A stretch of DNA of 64,000 nucleotides from NCBI GenBank assembly GCA_004556545.1, contig SFGO01000001.1:112581-176580 (forward strand), read 5' to 3'. A program made the position numbers and the translations under genes. Under the pieces are notes generated by a model, which saw nothing but the letters and a program-made list of their open reading frames with translations, did no database searches and was not told where the DNA came from. This document shows, in pieces, positions 1 to 8,449 of the stretch. This DNA is from Clostridiales bacterium. Its GTDB lineage: Bacteria > Bacillota > Clostridia > Christensenellales > Aristaeellaceae. How positions within the stretch are numbered: the first letter of the stretch is position 1; each line of letters starts with the position of its first letter.

Positions 1-333
1 CTTGGGCGGCGTACCGTCCTCAGCCAGCGTTTCGCTTTTGAAATAGAGCGTCAGGTAGTCGGCATAGGTGCGCAGGTCGCGTCCGGTAAAATGGTCAATA
101 TCCGCATCGTTCCATTCTGAGGGCTTTTTGGCAGCGTAATAGGGGATTTCCCGGGTGGCGAATTCGCAAAACGTCCCTAAATCGATCGTGTACGCCATGC
201 GGGTCAGCGGACTGGTCGTAAGCGCAATGGAAGTAATAAAGTCCGTGCAGGAAGCCGGTAACGACTGGAGCATTTTTCGCGTCCGTTCGGTTCGCTCGGC
301 CGCCAGATGTTCCTGATAATTTTCGTTCGCCAT
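1..333 (-). CDS. Tyrosine recombinase/integrase, N-terminal part (gene runs off the window)
   Basis: The reverse strand reads open from an ATG at 331-333 to the window edge, giving 111 residues starting MANENYQEHLAAERTERTRK. The part seen, with a stretch like SIALTTSPLTRMAYTIDLGTF and a conserved Leu-rich helix region after it, resembles the SAM-like core-binding domain at the N-terminus of Xer/phage-type tyrosine recombinases. The catalytic domain with Arg-His-Arg-Tyr would lie outside the window, so activity cannot be judged. A good sigma-A promoter sits about 80 bases upstream and a long inverted repeat lies in the leader. Family assignment rests on recalled similarity of this N-terminal segment only. 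A mobile-element integrase and a housekeeping or inversion recombinase are both possible. Confidence 0.65.
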   Translation of the reverse strand, partial: MANENYQEHLAAERTERTRKMLQSLPASCTDFITSIALTTSPLTRMAYTIDLGTFCEFATREIPYYAAKKPSEWNDADIDHFTGRDLRTYADYLTLYFKSETLAEDGTPPK

Positions 334-372
334 AGTAGGCCGTATCCTTTCCTGAAATGCCGCTTTTATATC

Positions 373-408
373 AATCTTTTCGTAAAAGTATTCTTTAGCG
401 AAAAGATT
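373..408. repeat. 16-bp imperfect inverted repeat in the recombinase leader
   Basis: The arms AATCTTTTCGTAAAAG (373-388) and CTTTAGCGAAAAGATT (393-408) match at 14 of 16 positions around a 4-base centre TATT. The repeat lies between the promoter and start codon of the recombinase gene. It could be an RNA hairpin in the leader, an operator, or a recombinase binding site. The sequence does not decide between these. Confidence 0.7.
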
Positions 409-414
409 TAGTTT

Positions 415-443
415 AGTATACTCCATTCTCCCCTGAGCGTCAA
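415..443 (-). promoter_or_regulatory. Sigma-A promoter of the recombinase gene
   Basis: On the minus strand TTGACG (438-443) and TATACT (415-420) are separated by 17 bases, a near-consensus vegetative promoter. The transcript would begin near 408 and carry the inverted repeat at 373-408 in its leader. Confidence 0.75.
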
Positions 444-513
444 GGCTGTTTTTGGGTGCTCAAAATTCAATAAATGCTTCTTTTTTGGATGACATCGTTT
501 CGAAATCATTTAC

Positions 514-538
514 AAAAAAACGGCGCAAGCATGCGCCG
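514..538 (-). terminator. Intrinsic terminator after rnhA
   Basis: The arms CGGCGCA (521-527) and TGCGCCG (532-538) form a perfect hairpin. In minus-strand sense it is followed by seven T residues (the A run at 514-520). It lies 25 bases beyond the rnhA stop and would end the rnf-proC-rnhA transcript. Confidence 0.85.
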
Positions 539-562
539 CAGTAAAAATTTTTTCAGGCAAAC

Positions 563-1048
563 TCAGTTTTCTTCCCCGCCGTTGATACGGCGATACTCCG
601 CAATAGCGGATGTAGCCAATTCGTCGCAGCGATTGTTCCATGGATTGTCAGCGTGACCCTTTACCTTATGGAATGTTACCTCATGCTTTTTCAGTTTGAT
701 GATCTGCAAAAGCAGCTTCCAGAGATCCATGTTCTCGACCGGCTCTTTTTTGCTGTTCTTCCATCCGTTTTTCTGCCAGTTGTCAATCCACCCCTGACGA
801 AATGCATTGACTGTGTAGGCCGAATCGGAATACACGTCCACCACACAAGGCTCCTTCAATGCGCCCAGTCCGCTGATCACTGCGAAAATTTCCATTCGGT
901 TGTTGGTGGTATCCGCCATGAAGCCGGACATTTCCTTGGTTTTGCCCTGAAAGCTCAAAATGCAGCCCCAGCCGCCCGGACCAGGATTGCCGGAGCATGC
1001 ACCGTCTGTATACAGCGTTACCTGTTTCTTGGGTTTGATTTCACTCAT
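563..1048 (-). CDS. rnhA: Ribonuclease HI
   Basis: This 161-residue protein has the normal length for RNase HI, which cuts the RNA strand of RNA-DNA hybrids (R-loops, replication primers). The catalytic acidic residues are visible in order: Asp in TLYTDGACSGNPGPGG, Glu in NNRMEIFAVI, Asp in VYSDSAYTV, and a C-terminal Asp in NNRCDELA. HKVKGHA carries the conserved His loop. The basic-protrusion region WQKNGWKNSKK is present. The ATG overlaps the proC stop codon in an ATGA arrangement, so translation is probably coupled to proC. It is the last gene of the minus-strand cluster. Confidence 0.97.
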   Translation of the reverse strand: MSEIKPKKQVTLYTDGACSGNPGPGGWGCILSFQGKTKEMSGFMADTTNNRMEIFAVISGLGALKEPCVVDVYSDSAYTVNAFRQGWIDNWQKNGWKNSKKEPVENMDLWKLLLQIIKLKKHEVTFHKVKGHADNPWNNRCDELATSAIAEYRRINGGEEN

Positions 1049-1878
1049 CGTTCATTCTTTCTCCGTTCATAGGCTTGGGCAAACTTGCGGTTTCGCTGGG
1101 CGCAGGCGTCCATAGCGTTCATAACGATGCCTCGGAAGCCGCTCTTTTCCAGCACAGCGACCGCTTCGATGGTTGTCCCGGCGGGAGAACACACATTGTC
1201 CTTCAGCTGCGCCGGATGTTCCTCGGAGCAAAGAACCATTTTGGCCGAGCCAAGTACAGCCTGCGCCGCCGCCTGAATGGCCACTTTCCGCGGCAGCCCC
1301 AGCTTGACCGCTCCATCCGCCATGGCTTCGATAAACATGTAAACATACGCCGGACTGCTGCTGGTCGTTGCAACGACGGCGTCGAAAAGGCTTTCCGGGA
1401 ACGACTGAACCATCCCCAGACAGGAAAACAGCCCTTTGGCCCATTTCAGAGAAGCCGCGTTAAAGGTGGTCTCCTCGCAGAAGGCCGTATAGCCTTCCCC
1501 CACCAGCGCCGGCGTGTTCGGCATGACGCGCAGCAGCTGCGTACCGCTATCGTGTACCAATAGACCGTCCCGCAGCATTTCCATCGTCCATCCGGCGGCA
1601 ATGGAGATCAGCCGCTTGTTGCGCACGTGCCGCTGAATTTCCTGAAGCAGGCCCTTCATGTACTGCGGCTTCACCGCCAGCAGAATGAAGTCGCTTTCTT
1701 TAATCAGCTGCAAATTGTTCTCCATGACGGTTACAGGATACACATTGCTGAATTTTTTGCACTGTTCGGGATTGATGTCGTAAATGTTGGTTTCATAGGC
1801 CTTGATATAATCGTTTTGAATCGCAGCCTTCAAAATGGTAGACCCCATGTTGCCCATCCCGATTACGCCGAATTTCAT
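1045..1878 (-). CDS. proC: Pyrroline-5-carboxylate reductase
   Basis: ProC catalyses the last step of proline synthesis, reducing pyrroline-5-carboxylate with NAD(P)H in the cytosol. The 277-residue protein starts MKFGVIGMGNMGSTILK, a Rossmann GxGxxG nucleotide site, and ends in the all-helical dimerisation domain with the motif VCSPAGTTIEA typical of the family. The ATG at 1878 is chosen because GGAGGAG stands about 6 bases upstream and it begins directly at the Rossmann strand; a longer open frame upstream has no such support. It follows rnfB by 67 bases and overlaps rnhA by 4. The glutamyl-phosphate reductase proA lies 21 kb away, so proline genes are scattered here. Confidence 0.96.
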   Translation of the reverse strand: MKFGVIGMGNMGSTILKAAIQNDYIKAYETNIYDINPEQCKKFSNVYPVTVMENNLQLIKESDFILLAVKPQYMKGLLQEIQRHVRNKRLISIAAGWTMEMLRDGLLVHDSGTQLLRVMPNTPALVGEGYTAFCEETTFNAASLKWAKGLFSCLGMVQSFPESLFDAVVATTSSSPAYVYMFIEAMADGAVKLGLPRKVAIQAAAQAVLGSAKMVLCSEEHPAQLKDNVCSPAGTTIEAVAVLEKSGFRGIVMNAMDACAQRNRKFAQAYERRKNER

Positions 1879-1914
1879 AGTTTTTGCTCCTCCTTCGTAT
1901 CCGGGCCTGAAAAG

Positions 1915-1937
1915 GGCCCGGGATGGTATCCCAGGCC
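1915..1937 (-). terminator. Hairpin between rnfB and proC, possible weak terminator
   Basis: The arms GGCCCGGGAT (1915-1924) and ATCCCAGGCC (1928-1937) pair at 9 of 10 positions around a 3-base loop. In minus sense the hairpin is followed by CCTTTTC, a short T run. It may attenuate read-through from rnf into proC-rnhA, or protect the 3' end of the rnf message. Confidence 0.45.
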
Positions 1938-1945
1938 ACGAGGTT

Positions 1946-2998
1946 TTATTCCTTCGGAACCGCCGGTTCCACCATGGTGGTTCCGACTTTGGCGTTTGCG
2001 TCGCGCACATGCTTGCGGACGCTCAGCGTAATCGCCTTTTTGGGGCACTTCTTCACGCACTCGCCGCAGCCGGTGCAGGCTTCATTGACCTCGTGCACTT
2101 GTTTCAATTCGCCGGAAATTGCTTCAAACCTGCAAGTCCGCTTACAAATTGTGCAGCCAATGCAAAGATCGCGGTCAATCGCTGCGATTTTGCGATTGTC
2201 AAAGTCGCCCCAGATGGCTCCCGTGGGACAGGTTTCCGCGCACATCATGCAGCTCGTGCACTTTTCCCGGTCGATCACCGGCAGATGATTCTGAATGGTG
2301 ATCGCGTCAAATTTGCAGGCCTCTTTGCAAAGCTCGCAGCCAATGCAGCCAATTTTGCAGTTGTCGCTGACAAGGAAGCCTTCTTCCGCTGCCCGGCACA
2401 GTAAGCGAACAGGCAGGGTTTCCGGCTGAAGGCTCAGAACCTCCTTGGGGCATGCCTTGACGCACGCGCCGCAGCTCTGACATTTTTCGGGATCCACTTT
2501 GGCGATTTTGGAATACTCGTCAATATGAATCGCGTCAAATTTGCAGGCGCGCACACAGGTGCCCAGTCCGAGACAGGCATATTTGCAGGCCCGGTTGCCA
2601 TCGTTCACCAGCGTAGCGGCTACGCAATCCTGAATGCCGTGATAGGGAAATTTGGTTTTGCAGCGATCCAGCGATCCCTGACAGACAACGGTCGCCACAT
2701 TTCGCGTCTCGACCGGCGTGTCTTCTACGCCCATGATTTCCGCTACCTGCTTGGCCACGGCGGCCCCGCCCACCGGGCAGGCGTTTACGGGCGCTTTGCC
2801 CTGAGCAATGGCGTCGGCCAGCGCGTCGCAGCCTGCATAGCCGCATCCGCCGCAGTTGGCGCCGGGAAGGCAGTTTCGCACCGCATCACGGCGCGGATCG
2901 CTGGGAACCTCGAATACCTTATTGGCGAGGGTGAGCAGCAGGCCGAAAATCAGGCCCAGACCGCCGAGCACCAATGCCGCAATCAAAATGGTCGTCAT
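1946..2998 (-). CDS. rnfB: Rnf complex subunit B, ferredoxin-type iron-sulfur protein
   Basis: RnfB accepts electrons from reduced ferredoxin for the membrane Rnf complex, which drives NAD reduction coupled to Na+ or H+ export. This 350-residue protein has one N-terminal membrane anchor (about residues 3-23), then a four-cysteine cluster domain around CLPGANCGGCGYAGC. Six CxxCxxCxxxC-type motifs follow, read as three ferredoxin pairs: near CLGLGTCVRAC, CQSCGACVKAC, CIGCELCKEAC, CTSCMMCAETC, CIGCTICKRTC and CTGCGECVKKC. It is much longer than the proteobacterial form, as expected for clostridial or acetogen RnfB. It is the last rnf gene, 26 bases after rnfA. Confidence 0.96.
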   Translation of the reverse strand: MTTILIAALVLGGLGLIFGLLLTLANKVFEVPSDPRRDAVRNCLPGANCGGCGYAGCDALADAIAQGKAPVNACPVGGAAVAKQVAEIMGVEDTPVETRNVATVVCQGSLDRCKTKFPYHGIQDCVAATLVNDGNRACKYACLGLGTCVRACKFDAIHIDEYSKIAKVDPEKCQSCGACVKACPKEVLSLQPETLPVRLLCRAAEEGFLVSDNCKIGCIGCELCKEACKFDAITIQNHLPVIDREKCTSCMMCAETCPTGAIWGDFDNRKIAAIDRDLCIGCTICKRTCRFEAISGELKQVHEVNEACTGCGECVKKCPKKAITLSVRKHVRDANAKVGTTMVEPAVPKE

Positions 2999-3024
2999 AT
3001 GTTATCGCCCTCTCCTTTCCCCGG

Positions 3025-3600
3025 TTACAGCAGACCCGAGAAGCCCTGAAAAGCCAGAGACATCAGACCTGCAATGATCAGCGCGCCGGGAAAGCCCTCC
3101 ATCCATTTGGGCATATTGCTTCGTGCCAGCCGTTCCCGTATGTTGGCGAAAATCACAATGGCCAGCGTAAAGCCGATTGCAGCGCTGAAGCCGTTGACCA
3201 CGGACTCGATCAGGTTGTATCCTTGCCGGGAGTTCAACAGCGCAACGCCCAGTACGGCGCAGTTGGTGGTGATCAGCGGCAGGTATACGCCCAAAGCCTG
3301 ATACAGGGAATGGCTCAGCTTTTTCAACGCCAGCTCCACGATCTGCACCAGCGCGGCGATCACCAAGATGAAAGCGATGGTCTGCATGAATTCCAGATGA
3401 AGCGGAATCAGCAAATAAGTCTCAATGATATAGGTGAAGAACGATGCGATGGTCATAACGAAGGTAACGGCCAATCCCATGCCCAGCGCGGTCTCAGACT
3501 TTTTGGAAACGCCCAGGAACGGACAGATGCCCAAAAACTGCGACATGACAAAGTTGTTGACCAGCACGCTCCCGACTACGATCAAAAGCAGGTTGTTCAT
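3025..3600 (-). CDS. rnfA: Rnf complex membrane subunit A
   Basis: This 191-residue protein has six predicted membrane segments and the paired, inverted RnfA/RnfE fold (the NqrE/NqrD family) that forms the ion and electron path across the membrane. The motif NNFVMSQFLGICPFLGVSKK near the N-terminus contains the conserved Cys of the half-channel, and NCAVLGVALL holds its partner Cys; these Cys pairs hold a [2Fe-2S] cluster with RnfE in solved complexes. The start overlaps the rnfE stop in an ATGA junction, indicating coupling. Confidence 0.96.
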   Translation of the reverse strand: MNNLLLIVVGSVLVNNFVMSQFLGICPFLGVSKKSETALGMGLAVTFVMTIASFFTYIIETYLLIPLHLEFMQTIAFILVIAALVQIVELALKKLSHSLYQALGVYLPLITTNCAVLGVALLNSRQGYNLIESVVNGFSAAIGFTLAIVIFANIRERLARSNMPKWMEGFPGALIIAGLMSLAFQGFSGLL

Positions 3601-4235
3601 GCGATCTCCTCCTCTGCCTTTTCCTTTTTGCGCTTTGCAATGGCCTCCGTCAGTGCATTAACAATCAGCAGGAGCAGACCCAGAAAGACGAATCCGCCCG
3701 AGGAAGTCTGCGCGAATGCCATCGGCTGATAGCTTTCGGGCATGACCTGCATGCCGAAAATCGTGCCCAAGCCGACGCATTCCCGAATGGAGGACAGAAT
3801 GGTCAGCGCCATCGTAAAGCCAAGGCCCATGCCCAACCCGTCTGCCACCGACGGCAGCGGCGGATTTTTGAAAGCAAAGGCTTCCGCCCGGGCAAAAATA
3901 ATGCAGTTGACGACGATCAGCGGAATATAGATCCCCAGCGTAGAAGACATGGACGGCAAAAATGCCTTAATCAGCAGGTCGATAATCGTCACAAAGGTCG
4001 CGATGACCACTACAAAGCTGGGAATTCGCACCTTTTCGGGAATGATATTGCGCAGAAGAGAAATGACCAGATTGGAGAATACCAGCACAAAGGTGGCCGC
4101 CAGCCCCATGCCCAGTCCGCTGGACGCAGCCTTGGAAATGGCCAGCGTCGGGCACATGCCCAGCAGCAGCCGGAAGGTGGGATTCTCATTGAGAATGCCG
4201 TTCATAAAGACTTTTCGAAGCTGCTTCAGATTCAT
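3597..4235 (-). CDS. rnfE: Rnf complex membrane subunit E
   Basis: RnfE is the partner of RnfA in the membrane core. It is 212 residues with about six membrane helices and the family signatures NPTFRLLLGMCPTLAISKAA and IPLIVVNCIIFARAEAFA, each with the conserved cysteine. Its start overlaps the rnfD stop by 4 bases. In the usual clostridial order (C-D-G-E-A-B) rnfG would stand between rnfD and rnfE; here there is no room for it, so the genes are fused head to tail without G. Confidence 0.96.
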   Translation of the reverse strand: MNLKQLRKVFMNGILNENPTFRLLLGMCPTLAISKAASSGLGMGLAATFVLVFSNLVISLLRNIIPEKVRIPSFVVVIATFVTIIDLLIKAFLPSMSSTLGIYIPLIVVNCIIFARAEAFAFKNPPLPSVADGLGMGLGFTMALTILSSIRECVGLGTIFGMQVMPESYQPMAFAQTSSGGFVFLGLLLLIVNALTEAIAKRKKEKAEEEIA

Positions 4236-5257
4236 GCCCTGGCCCCCTCCTTTCCCTGGGTATCCTTGCCTTCCTTGGCCGGTTTGACGTAGCCGAAGGG
4301 CTTGCGCATGGTCAGCTTGTCGATGAGCGGCGTCAGCACGTTCATGAACAGAATGCCGAAGGAACAGCCTTCCGGATAACCGGCGTTATAGAAGCGAACC
4401 ACAAACAGGATCAACGCGCAGCCAATGCCCATGATCCAGCGGCCCGGCTTGGTAATGGGGCTGGTCACATAGTCCGTCGCCATGAAGAACGCGCCCAGCA
4501 TCAGACCGCCGCTGAGCAGCTGATACACTGCGTTCTGCGAGCCGCTCTCCGCAGAATAGATCGTTCCCGTCTGGATCCAGAAAAGCAGGAACGCCGTCCC
4601 TAAGAAAGAGACCGGAATGCGCCAGTCGATCACGCCGCGAACGATCAAATAAATCCCGCCCAGCAGCAGCGTCAGCTTGCAGGTTTCGCCCAGCATGCCG
4701 GGAATATTCCCACTGAAAAGCTGCCACAGCGTGAAGCTTCCGGCGTTTTTCGCCAGCGGCGTCGCCATGGCTACCGCGTCCGCCACCCCCTGACCAAGGC
4801 CGAAAAGCTGGCCCGCGCTCGGGGCGACCGTCTGATTCATCAGCGCCGTCCACGACAGCATGAGAATCGTTCGAGCCGCCAGCGCCGGGTTCATGAAGTT
4901 CTGCCCCAGTCCGCCGAAGAACTGCTTGACCAGTACGATAGCCAACACCGCGCCGACAGCCGCCACCCACCAGGGCGCGCCCGCAGGCAGGTTGAACGCC
5001 AGCAGGAGTCCTGTCACCACCGCGCTCAGGTCGCCGATGGTGGATTTTTTGTGAAAGATTTTTTCAAACAGCCATTCGCTTCCTACCGCAAAAATGACAG
5101 ACACCAGAATCAGAGAAAGCGCCTGACGGCCAAAGAACCATACGGCGGCCAGCGCGGTGGGAAGCAGGGCGATTACCACGTCCAGCATCAGGCCGCGGGT
5201 GCTGACCCGTTGATTACGAAGAAACGGCGATGACGAAACCACGAGCTTTTTCTGCAT
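4232..5257 (-). CDS. rnfD: Rnf complex membrane subunit D (altered flavin-site motif)
   Basis: RnfD is the large membrane subunit that normally carries a covalent FMN on a threonine in a Dxx(S/T)GA(S/T) motif. This 341-residue protein has the expected helices and the conserved stretches NPALAARTILMLSW and FFMATDYVTSPIT. The flavin-site region reads DAVAMATPLAK at about residues 160-170. The Asp and Thr (about residue 166) are kept, but the Ser/Thr and Gly before Ala-Thr are Ala and Met. That could weaken recognition by the flavin transferase ApbE. The gene starts 3 bases after rnfC and overlaps rnfE. Confidence 0.94.
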   Translation of the reverse strand: MQKKLVVSSSPFLRNQRVSTRGLMLDVVIALLPTALAAVWFFGRQALSLILVSVIFAVGSEWLFEKIFHKKSTIGDLSAVVTGLLLAFNLPAGAPWWVAAVGAVLAIVLVKQFFGGLGQNFMNPALAARTILMLSWTALMNQTVAPSAGQLFGLGQGVADAVAMATPLAKNAGSFTLWQLFSGNIPGMLGETCKLTLLLGGIYLIVRGVIDWRIPVSFLGTAFLLFWIQTGTIYSAESGSQNAVYQLLSGGLMLGAFFMATDYVTSPITKPGRWIMGIGCALILFVVRFYNAGYPEGCSFGILFMNVLTPLIDKLTMRKPFGYVKPAKEGKDTQGKEGARA

Positions 5258-5260
5258 GGC

Positions 5261-6604
5261 TTACTTCCCTCCCTTTCCCGCCGCTTCCCGGCGGCGTTTG
5301 GTAATGATCCGCTTGCAAATGCGGCAGCTTTGGGTCAGATTGCGGCGGGAGGGGCAGCTCCAGGAGCAGGCGCCGCATTCCATGCAATTCATGACGCCCA
5401 GCGCTTCCGCATCCTCATAGAGATCCTTGCGCATGCACTGGTCGATCTGTGTGGGCGAAAGCAGCATGGGGCAGGCATCTACGCAGCGGCCACAGCGAAT
5501 GCAGGGGCCCTCCTCTTCCAATGCGCTGAGCTTATCCAGCGCCAGAATGCCGCTGCAGCCCTTGGTTACGGGAATATCCTCCCGGCTGATAGCCATGCCC
5601 ATCATGGGGCCGCCGTAAATCAGCATCTTGGTTTCAGGCAAAATACCGCCGGAGGTATCTAAGAACCACTCCACCGGAGAGCCGATGCGCGCCAGATAAT
5701 TCGCCGGTTTCTGTACCGTCCCGCCAACCGTCAGCACCCGATCCACCACGGGACGGCCCTCATAAACGGCCCGTTTGATGACGTAGCAGGTGTCCACGTT
5801 CAGCACGATCACGCCGATATCCAGCGGCAGGGCGCCGTTGCGCACCTTTCTGCCGGTCAGCGCATAGACCAGCTGCTTTTCACCGCCCTGCGGGTATCGG
5901 GCCGGTAGAGAAAGCACTTCGATTCCCCCATGCCCCGCGCAGGCTTTTTTCATGGTTTCAATGGCATCCGGCTTATTGCTTTCGATGCCGATTTTTACGG
6001 CCGAAATAGAAAGCGCCTGGCGGACGATTTCGATTCCCTGCACGATTTCTTCCGCCTTTTCCAGCATCAGCCGATGGTCGGCGGAAAGATAGGGTTCGCA
6101 TTCCGCGCCGTTAATGACCAGCGTATCTACTTTTTTTCCCTCCGGCACGGAAAGCTTCACTGCCGTCGGAAAGGTCGCTCCGCCCATGCCGACGATGCCC
6201 ATTTCCCGGCAAAGATTGGCAAGCTCCAAGGCTGTCAGCTTGTCCGGCTCGGCCACGGGATGCAGCTCCACCCACGTATCCTGAAAATCATTGTCAATGA
6301 CGACAGAATTGACCTGAGTTCCGTTGGCTACGATACAGGGAAGCACGTCTACGACCTTGCCGGAAATGGAGGCGTGAACCGCCGCGCTGACAAAGCCTGT
6401 CGGCTCCCCTATTTTCTGTCCTGCCTTCACCAGCTCGCCCTTCTGAACCAACGGCTTGCAGGGCGCGCCGATATGCTGCTGCAAGGGGATCGCCACACGG
6501 GACGGCTGAGGCGCTTCGACGATGGGCAGACCGGCTGTCGCCGCCTTGCCGCCAACACCTTCCTGCGGATGGATTCCCCCGGGGAAGTGATAAACGGAAC
6601 TCAT
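5261..6604 (-). CDS. rnfC: Rnf complex NADH-binding subunit C
   Basis: RnfC is the peripheral NAD(H)-binding subunit with FMN and two [4Fe-4S] clusters. This 447-residue protein shows an N-terminal RnfC barrel-sandwich domain, the nucleotide-binding motif GIVGMGGATFPTAVK, NGAECEPYLSADHRLM, and two C-terminal cluster motifs around CIRCGRCVDACPM and CMECGACSWSCPS. The ATG at 6604 is preferred: it gives MSSVYHFPGGIHPQEGV, the family N-terminus, with GGAAGGA about 9 bases upstream. The longer open frame has no ribosome site. It is the first gene of the operon, behind an extended -10 promoter at 6656. Confidence 0.96.
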   Translation of the reverse strand: MSSVYHFPGGIHPQEGVGGKAATAGLPIVEAPQPSRVAIPLQQHIGAPCKPLVQKGELVKAGQKIGEPTGFVSAAVHASISGKVVDVLPCIVANGTQVNSVVIDNDFQDTWVELHPVAEPDKLTALELANLCREMGIVGMGGATFPTAVKLSVPEGKKVDTLVINGAECEPYLSADHRLMLEKAEEIVQGIEIVRQALSISAVKIGIESNKPDAIETMKKACAGHGGIEVLSLPARYPQGGEKQLVYALTGRKVRNGALPLDIGVIVLNVDTCYVIKRAVYEGRPVVDRVLTVGGTVQKPANYLARIGSPVEWFLDTSGGILPETKMLIYGGPMMGMAISREDIPVTKGCSGILALDKLSALEEEGPCIRCGRCVDACPMLLSPTQIDQCMRKDLYEDAEALGVMNCMECGACSWSCPSRRNLTQSCRICKRIITKRRREAAGKGGK

Positions 6605-6655
6605 GAAAAATTCATCCTTCCTGTACGAGTATCGAAATTGTTGCCTATAACAAAC

Positions 6656-6684
6656 ATTATAGCACAATCTTCCCATACAGAAAA
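6656..6684 (-). promoter_or_regulatory. Promoter of the rnf operon
   Basis: The minus strand has a perfect TATAAT (6656-6661) preceded by TGC, an extended -10 element, about 50 bases upstream of rnfC. The -35 region 17 bases further up (TTTTCT) is poor, which fits an extended -10 promoter. It lies in the short gap between rnfC and recN. Confidence 0.65.
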
Positions 6685-6709
6685 GATGAATTCCCAAATT
6701 TGTCCAAAC

Positions 6710-8425
6710 TTATGCCTGATGTTCCTTTTTCCACTTTACGCCCGCGTTCAGAAGTGCACGGGCATGAGCAAATCCGCTGGCCTGCTGGTCGTTGCTAACC
6801 CCGATCAGCCGTGCCACTTCGTCAATGCGTCCGTTTTTATCCAACTCAGTGACCGTTGTATAAGTACGTTCCCCAATGACGTTTTTCTCAACACGGTATT
6901 GCGTATCCGCCATCGCGGCGATCTGCGCCAGATGGGTCACGCACAAAACCTGATGATATCTGGCAATGGAGGCCATCTTTTCGGCCACCACCTGAGCAAT
7001 ATGACCGCTGATGCCCGTATCGATTTCATCGAAAATCATGCAGGGAATGCCCTCGTGAGCCGCCCCCGCCGCTTTCAGTGCCAGCATCAGACGGCTCAAT
7101 TCGCCGCCGGAGGCTGTTTTATCCAGCGGTTTCAAGGGCTCGCCGGGGTTAGGCGCGATATAGAACGCGACGTGATCCTCTCCCTCGGCGGTAGGGATTC
7201 GTTTCTTACCGGGCTCGGGCGTTTCAAACACACAGGCAAATTTCGTGCTTTGCATGCCCAGATCCCGCAGCTCTCCCTCAATGGTTCTTTCCAGCCATGC
7301 GGCAAGGGCCTTTCGGCCCTCCGTCAGCTCGGCGGCCAGGGAACGATAGGCGGCCAGTTTCTGCTTATAATCGCTTTCTGCCCGGCGGAGGCGTTCTTCC
7401 ATACTGCCCAGACGCTTCAATTCGTCCCGAATTTCCTCGTGATGGACAGTCAATTCATCCGCCGTCATGCCATAGCGGCGTTCCAAACGGCGAATCAGAT
7501 CGAGTCGTTCCAAAATCTGCTCGCTTCGTTCCGGGTCGTAATTTTCTTTTTCCAGCAGGTCGCGAAGCTCGATCCCGACTTCTTCCACCTCGTACTGCGC
7601 GCTCTCCAGACGGGATGCCAGCGCCTTGAAGCGCTCGTCCAGATCGCTGACCTGATTCATGGCTTCCGCTGCCTGCCGAAGCTTGAGCACGGCGCTCTGT
7701 TCCCGCCCTCCGGCGTATACCTGTTCGTAGGCAGTGCGCAGGGCGCTGTCGATCTTTTCCGCCCCCAAATAGCGTTCCCGTTCAGCTGCAAGCTTGTCCG
7801 CCTCCCCCGCCTTCAGCTGGGCCGCATCCAGTTCCTTGACCCGGCTTTGCAGGTACTCCTGGCGTTCGTTTCGCTGGGCGTTTTCTTTGCGCAGAGCAGA
7901 AAAACGGCTGCTGCTTTCGCGCCAGATCTGATAGGCGCGGGCGACTTCGCCCTTCTTCTGCTGAAAGGCAGCATCGCCGAAGGAATCCAGAAACCCCATG
8001 TGGTTTTTGGCATCCAGCAGGCTTTGATGCTCGTGCTGCCCGTGAACGTCTACCAGCAGCTCGGAAAGCCGACGCAAAAAAGCAAGCGGGACGATGGTTC
8101 CGCAAACGCGGCAGATATTCCTCTCGCCCGTTATTTCCCGCTGGATAGCGATCAGGCCGTGGTCGTCCGAAAGCTCCTGCTCGGCCAATACCTCCCGGGC
8201 CCGCGGACAGTCCGAAATATCGATCAGCGCCTCTACCGACGCTTTGTCACAGCCGGAACGAATCAGGCTGCGGTCGGCCCGTTCGCCCAGCACCAGATTG
8301 ATGCTGTCCACCAGAATGGACTTGCCTGCGCCCGTTTCGCCGCTCAGGACGTGCATTCCGCGATGAAACTCAATGGTCAGGCTTTCGATGAGCGCAATAT
8401 TGCGCACCGTCATCGAGATCAGCAT
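6710..8425 (-). CDS. recN: DNA repair protein RecN
   Basis: RecN is an SMC-like ATPase that acts early at DNA double-strand breaks. The 571-residue protein has the split ABC head. Walker A is GETGAGKSILVD near residue 30, a long coiled-coil region spans about residues 150-370, and the C-terminal half carries the signature TASGGELSRLMLALK and Walker B MIFDEIDTGISG. The length is normal. It is the last gene of the dxs-tlyA-nadK-argR-recN block, 24 bases after argR, the arrangement common in Bacilli and Clostridia. Confidence 0.97.
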   Translation of the reverse strand: MLISMTVRNIALIESLTIEFHRGMHVLSGETGAGKSILVDSINLVLGERADRSLIRSGCDKASVEALIDISDCPRAREVLAEQELSDDHGLIAIQREITGERNICRVCGTIVPLAFLRRLSELLVDVHGQHEHQSLLDAKNHMGFLDSFGDAAFQQKKGEVARAYQIWRESSSRFSALRKENAQRNERQEYLQSRVKELDAAQLKAGEADKLAAERERYLGAEKIDSALRTAYEQVYAGGREQSAVLKLRQAAEAMNQVSDLDERFKALASRLESAQYEVEEVGIELRDLLEKENYDPERSEQILERLDLIRRLERRYGMTADELTVHHEEIRDELKRLGSMEERLRRAESDYKQKLAAYRSLAAELTEGRKALAAWLERTIEGELRDLGMQSTKFACVFETPEPGKKRIPTAEGEDHVAFYIAPNPGEPLKPLDKTASGGELSRLMLALKAAGAAHEGIPCMIFDEIDTGISGHIAQVVAEKMASIARYHQVLCVTHLAQIAAMADTQYRVEKNVIGERTYTTVTELDKNGRIDEVARLIGVSNDQQASGFAHARALLNAGVKWKKEHQA

Positions 8426-8449
8426 GTCCGGCCCTTCCTTTCCCCAAAA

